Assembly: GCA_019594235.1 (NCBI GenBank)
Contig: JAFDTG010000057.1
Span: 1-9,915 of the forward strand
DNA length: 9,915 nucleotides
Reading direction: 5' to 3'
From: Candidatus Saliniplasma halalkaliphilum
GTDB taxonomy: Archaea; Thermoplasmatota; Thermoplasmata; Halarchaeoplasmatales; Halarchaeoplasmataceae
Part shown: positions 6,632 to 9,915 of the stretch, piece by piece
Layout: every line of letters starts with the position of its first letter
Position numbering within the stretch: position 1 is the first letter of the stretch
Position numbers and translations under genes: made by a program
Notes under the pieces: generated by a model
What the model was told of the DNA's origin: nothing
Seen by the model: only the letters and a program-made list of their open reading frames with translations
Databases searched by the model: none

Positions 6632-8674
6632 TCAAAATTTATCTTTCTCTTCTTTTTTTCTCAGATCTTCGGAATTATCGAAGTTCTTTTTGAAGGTAGT
6701 TATCTGATTTGTAGAGAACGCTTTTGGATTCACATGGACTAGGAGGGTTACAGCGTTCATAGAAGTAATATCCGTCACCTTCTTTATGAACTTGGTAACT
6801 TCTTCAAAATTATTTTCTACGACCAGGTATTCTAAGCCTTCCATCAATAAAATGCCTCTATCTTTTCCCTGTGCAAAATTTGTTATGGTTTTCGTGATCT
6901 CAAAGTCCATGCGCTTTGGGTCCAACACATCGTAATCTTCTGAAGCTGATTCCGATACCCATTTTATGTCTTGACCGATCAAACCATATTTTTCATTAAC
7001 CTTTGATGGGAGATTAGTCGTAATTATCAACCCTTCTAGACCCTCTTTGAGTAAGTCTTTGTAAATGGAATAGGTATTATCCGCTTCTTCGTCGAGTAAA
7101 ATATAATTATAGCCCTCTTTCAACTGCCTTTGTCTTTTCTCACATGTTGGACACTTCACCGTTAATAGATTCGTGTTTTTTGATACTGTAAATTTCTCAC
7201 CACATCTATCGCAGTGGACTTGTTTAACGTTCTTTTTTGGGGATTTTGCTATTTTTTTAGTAATACTCTTTTTTTTTATAGGTGGATTTTTCACATCTTC
7301 AGGGATCTGCGATTTCTTTCTTCCGTAGATCAATTTAGATAAGATAACGCTTCCTACCATAAGTGCTGGCGATAAAATGATCAGATAAAGTCCCTTAACA
7401 TATATCGGTCCCAGTACCGGGAAGAAATAAAGTATTAACAGAGCTATCACTGCTAATTTAGTGATGATGTGAAGGAAAGTCGATTTTTCTGCTCTCCTTC
7501 TATATTTACTGGGGTATTCTAATTTATAGTCTTTCAAGTATTTTTTAGGCATACTCGATGTAAAATATGCGAAAACTGCTACAATGATGAAAAGGATCTG
7601 AGGATTCATTAAAGGATCAAATTCTATCCAACTGATACTTTCATCGGGTGCATCTCCTGCCAAAAAGCTGTTTGAATAGTAAAGTATTTCTCCTGCAGGA
7701 GTTCTTATCAAGTAAACTGAACTGTCATGTACTGGATCGTAAAAATTGTTAGTGCCGACCACGTATGACCAATGTCTAGTTTCTGATTGGCCTTCCCAAT
7801 TAAAAGAATGAGCATAAACTACCGATATGTTATCGCCTGGGTTTATACTGTCCTCCTCTATAGTAACTGTGCCTTGTGGAGTTATGGTAAAATTCTCTCG
7901 ATTCATAGGTATATCGTTCTTGAGGAGGACTCCATAATTCCCATCCTCATCACTTAACAGATTTTCATGTTCTATATTAAATTCTGTTTCAGGTGACACA
8001 CCAGCGTCTACAATAAGTTCTCGTTTTACGGGGATTATGAGAGACTCCCAGACTCCCCTCAATACTTCCATATCAGACATTTTGATTTCGTGAGGTCCAC
8101 CTTTACCTGGAGATTCGTGGAAACGGATCGTAAAATCTATTTTAATAGGTGATGTATCGTCAGCAGTGCTTCCTAAAAGTCCTTGCGTATCATCGGCTAT
8201 ATTATCACTGTTTAGTGATGAACGTGTGATCTCTGCTCCGAAATATTCAATATGACCATCTGGATCTATATCTCTAATGGGTTCGAATCCATAAAAATTA
8301 TAACTGCCTCTAAAGCCGTTTAAAGCTCCTCCCCTTTGAATGTAGGATTCTAACATCCCATTCGTATCAAGGAAAATAGCTAGTTCCTCTTCGTCTAAGG
8401 TATCGTCTCCATTTGCTTCTGGAAAAAACTCGTCATTACCTATACTTTCTATAAGTGCCTGCCGCATCTCACGAGCTGCTTCACCTTCTATTGTCCAAGA
8501 TATGTGGCCTCCACCGATCTGTTCCGCCTGTGGAATCAACTGTAAATTAGTGGAACATCTAACTGAACCACCAGAATCGCCAACTGTTTCACTACCTGCG
8601 GGTGTTATAAATAGAGGTGTAGTCAGTATGAGTAGAAATACGATAGCCAACATTTTAAAAGCTATCTTCTTCAT
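6632..8674 (-). CDS. Secreted-domain membrane protein with cytoplasmic zinc ribbon and DUF835
   Basis: 680 residues. A signal peptide (MKKIAFKMLAIVFLLILTTP) leads into an extracytoplasmic domain (about 30-355) that I do not recognise, containing EF-hand-like acidic loops at 86-97 and 135-148. Three membrane segments follow near 359-374, 405-421 and 428-448. The basic loop 376-396 and the Lys-rich linker 451-484 fit the positive-inside rule and place the C-terminus in the cytoplasm. There, CxxC-x16-CxxC (C488, C491, C508, C511) forms a zinc ribbon, joined to a DUF835 domain (about 520-665) with its hallmark segments GLEGLIITTNLPSKV and GILLMEGLEYLVVENNF. DUF835 occurs in archaeal proteins, often with sensory domains; its activity is unknown. 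No Walker A is present, so it probably does not hydrolyse ATP. A receptor or sensor role is inference. It is transcribed alone, divergent from a winged-helix gene. Confidence 0.85.
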   Translation of the reverse strand: MKKIAFKMLAIVFLLILTTPLFITPAGSETVGDSGGSVRCSTNLQLIPQAEQIGGGHISWTIEGEAAREMRQALIESIGNDEFFPEANGDDTLDEEELAIFLDTNGMLESYIQRGGALNGFRGSYNFYGFEPIRDIDPDGHIEYFGAEITRSSLNSDNIADDTQGLLGSTADDTSPIKIDFTIRFHESPGKGGPHEIKMSDMEVLRGVWESLIIPVKRELIVDAGVSPETEFNIEHENLLSDEDGNYGVLLKNDIPMNRENFTITPQGTVTIEEDSINPGDNISVVYAHSFNWEGQSETRHWSYVVGTNNFYDPVHDSSVYLIRTPAGEILYYSNSFLAGDAPDESISWIEFDPLMNPQILFIIVAVFAYFTSSMPKKYLKDYKLEYPSKYRRRAEKSTFLHIITKLAVIALLILYFFPVLGPIYVKGLYLIILSPALMVGSVILSKLIYGRKKSQIPEDVKNPPIKKKSITKKIAKSPKKNVKQVHCDRCGEKFTVSKNTNLLTVKCPTCEKRQRQLKEGYNYILLDEEADNTYSIYKDLLKEGLEGLIITTNLPSKVNEKYGLIGQDIKWVSESASEDYDVLDPKRMDFEITKTITNFAQGKDRGILLMEGLEYLVVENNFEEVTKFIKKVTDITSMNAVTLLVHVNPKAFSTNQITTFKKNFDNSEDLRKKEEKDKF
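6642..6660 (+). terminator. Oligo-T terminator after ubiX
   Basis: A pyrimidine-rich stretch with a T7 run (6653-6659) begins 14 nt after the ubiX stop. Archaeal RNA polymerase terminates at such T tracts without a hairpin. The tract is also the A-rich coding end of the opposing DUF835 gene, where it encodes the charged tail KKEEKDKF. Confidence 0.5.
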
Positions 8675-8702
8675 CTTAATCGATATTCAAATTACCTTCT
8701 CG

Positions 8703-8718
8703 TATATATTTTTGGCGG
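8703..8718 (-). promoter_or_regulatory. Minus-strand BRE/TATA promoter of the DUF835 gene
   Basis: Read on the - strand, GCCAAAA runs into the TATA-like ATATATAC, centred about 33 nt before the ATG at 8674. A short leader of several bases is expected. No good Shine-Dalgarno site is placed near the start; a GAAGG lies roughly 20 nt away. Confidence 0.5.
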
Positions 8719-8745
8719 GTACGAAATATTGTCAAGAATCAATGT

Positions 8746-8757
8746 TTTTATATATAA
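8746..8757 (+). promoter_or_regulatory. TATA box of the winged-helix gene
   Basis: TTTTATATATAA (8747-8758 region) in a very AT-rich stretch is centred about 44 nt before the ATG at 8797. Initiation near 8779 would give a leader of about 18 nt that contains the AGGTG site. A second candidate, TTATATAG at 8772-8779, is only 21-22 nt from the ATG and fits less well. Confidence 0.4.
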
Positions 8758-8781
8758 TTTAGTTTTATACCTTATATAGAT

Positions 8782-8786
8782 AGGTG
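8782..8786 (+). promoter_or_regulatory. Shine-Dalgarno site of the winged-helix gene
   Basis: AGGTG lies 10 nt before the ATG at 8797, a usable spacing. It supports 8797 as the start and marks this gene as led, unlike several leaderless-looking neighbours. Confidence 0.5.
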
Positions 8787-8796
8787 TAATAATATT

Positions 8797-9105
8797 ATGA
8801 ATAAAAGTCCACTTACAGAGAACCTAAAAAAAGAAATAGATTTACTAAATAGAACTATTAAGATATATTGTTATATTGAGAAAGAACAACCCATAGGTAT
8901 ATCTAAATTAAGTGAAAAGTTAGGTATTCCTGAACATAAAGTAAGGTATTCATTGAGGATGTTAGAAAAAGAGAAGATGATTAAACCTTCACCTGTTGGA
9001 GCAACACTTAGCGAGAAACATCCAGAATTTAAAGAGGATTTAAAGAATTTATTAAAAGATATTAGTGATCTTACTAATTCACTTTACGAAGATCTTTGTG
9101 AATAA
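8797..9105 (+). CDS. Small winged-helix DNA-binding protein
   Basis: 102 residues. A helix-turn-helix is visible at about 35-62: ISKLSEKLGIPEHKVRYSL followed by RMLEKEKMIKP, with a short wing near 63-71 (SPVGATLSE). The N-terminal helix (about 8-28) and the long C-terminal helix (about 76-99, acidic and leucine-rich) could form a dimer interface. This is the archaeal winged-helix layout in which the recognition helix reads VRYSLRMLEKEKMI; I cannot assign a named family or ligand. There are no metal-binding clusters; the two cysteines (C25, C101) are far apart. The gene is divergent from the DUF835 gene with 122 bp between starts, so it could regulate itself and that neighbour. Base composition is more AT-rich than the preceding operon. 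Confidence 0.8.
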   Translation: MNKSPLTENLKKEIDLLNRTIKIYCYIEKEQPIGISKLSEKLGIPEHKVRYSLRMLEKEKMIKPSPVGATLSEKHPEFKEDLKNLLKDISDLTNSLYEDLCE

Positions 9106-9155
9106 ATTATCTAACTATTATTATAATTTAGATGATGTATGAAATCGAGAAAAGA

Positions 9156-9176
9156 TTTTTAATATAACCTCCTTTT
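9156..9176 (+). terminator. Probable T-rich terminator of the winged-helix gene
   Basis: A T5 run (9156-9160) followed by CCTCCTTTT (to 9176) lies 50-70 nt after the stop at 9105 and before the tRNA promoter. No strong hairpin is seen. The signal is modest. Confidence 0.3.
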
Positions 9177-9188
9177 ACTCATCTCTAT

Positions 9189-9201
9189 AAAACTTTTTAA
9201 G
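9189..9201 (+). promoter_or_regulatory. BRE/TATA promoter of tRNA-Asn
   Basis: AAAAC (9189-9193) leads into TTTTTAAG (9194-9201). The box is about 30 nt before the mature tRNA 5' end, so the primary transcript would have a leader of only a few bases for RNase P to remove. Confidence 0.6.
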
Positions 9202-9226
9202 ACGCCCAGAACAGCATATTAAATAT

Positions 9227-9298
9227 GCCGTCGTAGCTCAGTGGTAGAGCACTCGGCTGTTAACCGAGCGGTCGCCGGTTCGAATCCGGTCGACGGCG
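9227..9298 (+). tRNA. trnN: tRNA-Asn (anticodon GTT)
   Basis: A full cloverleaf folds by eye. The acceptor stem GCCGTCG (9227-9233) pairs with CGACGGC (9291-9297), with discriminator G at 9298. The D arm is GCTC/GAGC (9236-9250). The anticodon stem CTCGG/CCGAG (9252-9256 and 9264-9268) holds the loop CTGTTAA with anticodon GTT at 9259-9261. The variable region is CGGTC, and the T arm GCCGG/CCGGT holds TTCGAAT, with one G-T pair at its base. There is no intron and no encoded CCA, so CCA is added after transcription. The G discriminator suits asparagine identity. Confidence 0.97.
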
Positions 9299-9320
9299 CT
9301 TTTAATTTTGACCTTTATTT
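9299..9320 (+). terminator. T-rich terminator after tRNA-Asn
   Basis: Directly after the tRNA come several T runs (TTTT, TTTT, then TTT and TTT by 9320), the usual archaeal signal for ending a tRNA transcript. Confidence 0.45.
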
Positions 9321-9343
9321 CCCTAATTATTTAGATTTTGATG

Positions 9344-9357
9344 GAAACCTTTAAAGA
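9344..9357 (+). promoter_or_regulatory. BRE/TATA promoter of the AAA ATPase gene
   Basis: GAAAC (9344-9348) then CTTTAAAG (9349-9356), whose centre is 29-30 nt before the ATG at 9382. This predicts initiation at or within a few bases of the start codon. No Shine-Dalgarno sequence is present. Confidence 0.6.
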
Positions 9358-9383
9358 ATATTGTGCAATTGTACGAACAATAT
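9358..9383 (+). promoter_or_regulatory. Inverted repeat, candidate operator over the start site
   Basis: ATATTGT (9358-9364) and ACAATAT (9377-9383) are perfect 7-bp inverted arms around a 12-bp centre. They begin immediately after the TATA box and reach into the ATG at 9382. A dimeric repressor bound here would block RNA polymerase entry. The binding protein is unknown. Confidence 0.45.
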
Positions 9384-9915
9384 GGCAATTATTAATCCCG
9401 AATTCGAAGAAAGTGAAGAATTTGAATTCGTTAACCGAGTTAGCGAATTAAAGGATTTGAATAAATTTAAAAATGAGGTAAAGTCAGGTAATGGTAAATT
9501 TGTTCTACTCCGTGGTGAAGCTGGAGTTGGTAAGACAGAGTTAGCAGAAAAGTTGTTGAATGAATGTAAAGAAGAGGGATTTTTAACATTCGAAGGTAGA
9601 TGTCTTTACCACGAGGGAACGGAGCCTTACCTTCCTTTCTTAGATGCCTTAGGTGAACATATTGAAAACGATAAAAATGAAAGCAATGAAGAACATGAAA
9701 CATTCATCGGAATGGGGGCTGGAACTGCTACCCGAAATTCAGATAGCTTTTCTACTTCCGGTAGACCAATGAGTTTAATCGAAATCGGAACTAAAGATAG
9801 GGGAGATACGAAAAATATATCTCTCACCGACGAAAGAGAAGCTATGTTTACTGAATTTTTAGACCTTATTAAGAACTTATCTAAAAAGGCCCCAGTATTT
9901 TTATTCATAGATGAT
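9382..9915 (+). CDS. AAA/STAND-type P-loop ATPase, N-terminal part (runs off the window)
   Basis: 178 residues are visible with no stop; the 3' end is outside the window. An N-terminal segment FVNRVSELKDLNKF (16-29) is the usual lead-in of AAA_16/STAND ATPases (FVGRxxEL in relatives). Walker A is GEAGVGKT (45-52), and VFLFIDD (172-178) is Walker B, with the window ending at its second Asp. GRCLYHEGTEPYLPFLDAL (72-90) matches the segment that follows Walker A in ATPases of MalT-like regulators and related signalling proteins. A polar, Gly/Ser/Asp/Glu-rich stretch (about 94-150) separates it from Walker B. In such proteins the C-terminal half usually has TPR repeats and sometimes a DNA-binding or output domain, which cannot be checked here. 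The start fits the TATA spacing and the family's N-terminus. Confidence 0.85.
   Translation, partial: MAIINPEFEESEEFEFVNRVSELKDLNKFKNEVKSGNGKFVLLRGEAGVGKTELAEKLLNECKEEGFLTFEGRCLYHEGTEPYLPFLDALGEHIENDKNESNEEHETFIGMGAGTATRNSDSFSTSGRPMSLIEIGTKDRGDTKNISLTDEREAMFTEFLDLIKNLSKKAPVFLFIDD

Noticed and set aside
7142..7277. Homopolymer runs (T9, T7, T6) possibly marking a frameshift in the DUF835 gene
   Set aside because: The frame is continuous through the Lys-rich linker and the zinc ribbon on to DUF835, so the runs are just AAA lysine codons.
8502..8762. Plus-strand 86-codon open frame across the DUF835 signal-peptide region and divergent promoters
   Set aside because: It runs antisense to a clear signal peptide and through two TATA boxes; the composition explains it.
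9227..9298. tRNA-Asn as an integration site for a mobile element
   Set aside because: No integrase gene and no direct repeat of the tRNA 3' end is visible within the window; it would need sequence beyond the right edge.
9627..9908. Minus-strand open frames under the AAA ATPase (also 9467-9703)
   Set aside because: They are antisense to an open frame with good Walker motifs and have no homology features of their own.

Overview
The window looks like part of an archaeal chromosome, most probably from the Thermoplasmatota or a related euryarchaeal lineage. The support is an archaeal PINA-type PIN–ATPase–KH protein, a DUF835 membrane protein (a domain found mainly in archaea, common in Thermoplasmata), an unspliced tRNA-Asn with no encoded CCA, and archaeal BRE/TATA-like promoters. 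At several genes the TATA box sits about 26-30 nt before the ATG, which points to leaderless mRNAs. Base composition is AT-rich throughout, most strongly so around 8.7-9.2 kb. I cannot assign a species from the sequence alone.

Positions 1-150 hold only the promoter of the first gene. From 151 to 6628 six genes run on the + strand: a PINA-like ATPase, a Cof-type HAD phosphatase, a NIF3-family metal protein, an ABC exporter pair (ATPase and 12-segment permease overlapping by 8 bp), and the flavin prenyltransferase UbiX. They are close together but probably not a single transcript, because promoter-like elements precede the NIF3 gene and ubiX. Both placements also argue for shorter proteins than the longest open frames.

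At 6632-8674 a 680-residue membrane protein lies on the - strand, tail to tail with ubiX with a 3-bp gap. It has a signal peptide, a secreted domain with EF-hand-like loops, three membrane segments, a cytoplasmic four-cysteine zinc ribbon and a DUF835 domain. It looks like a receptor. Across a 122-bp divergent promoter region is a small winged-helix DNA-binding protein (8797-9105). Then come tRNA-Asn(GTT) at 9227-9298 and, from 9382 and cut by the window end, an AAA/STAND-type ATPase.

The most interesting parts are the uncharacterised receptor-like DUF835 protein paired with a divergent winged-helix gene, and a 7-bp inverted repeat placed exactly between the TATA box and the start codon of the last ATPase gene, where an archaeal repressor would act. 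I see no CRISPR array, insertion sequence, integrase or other clear mark of a mobile element, and no complete defence system.
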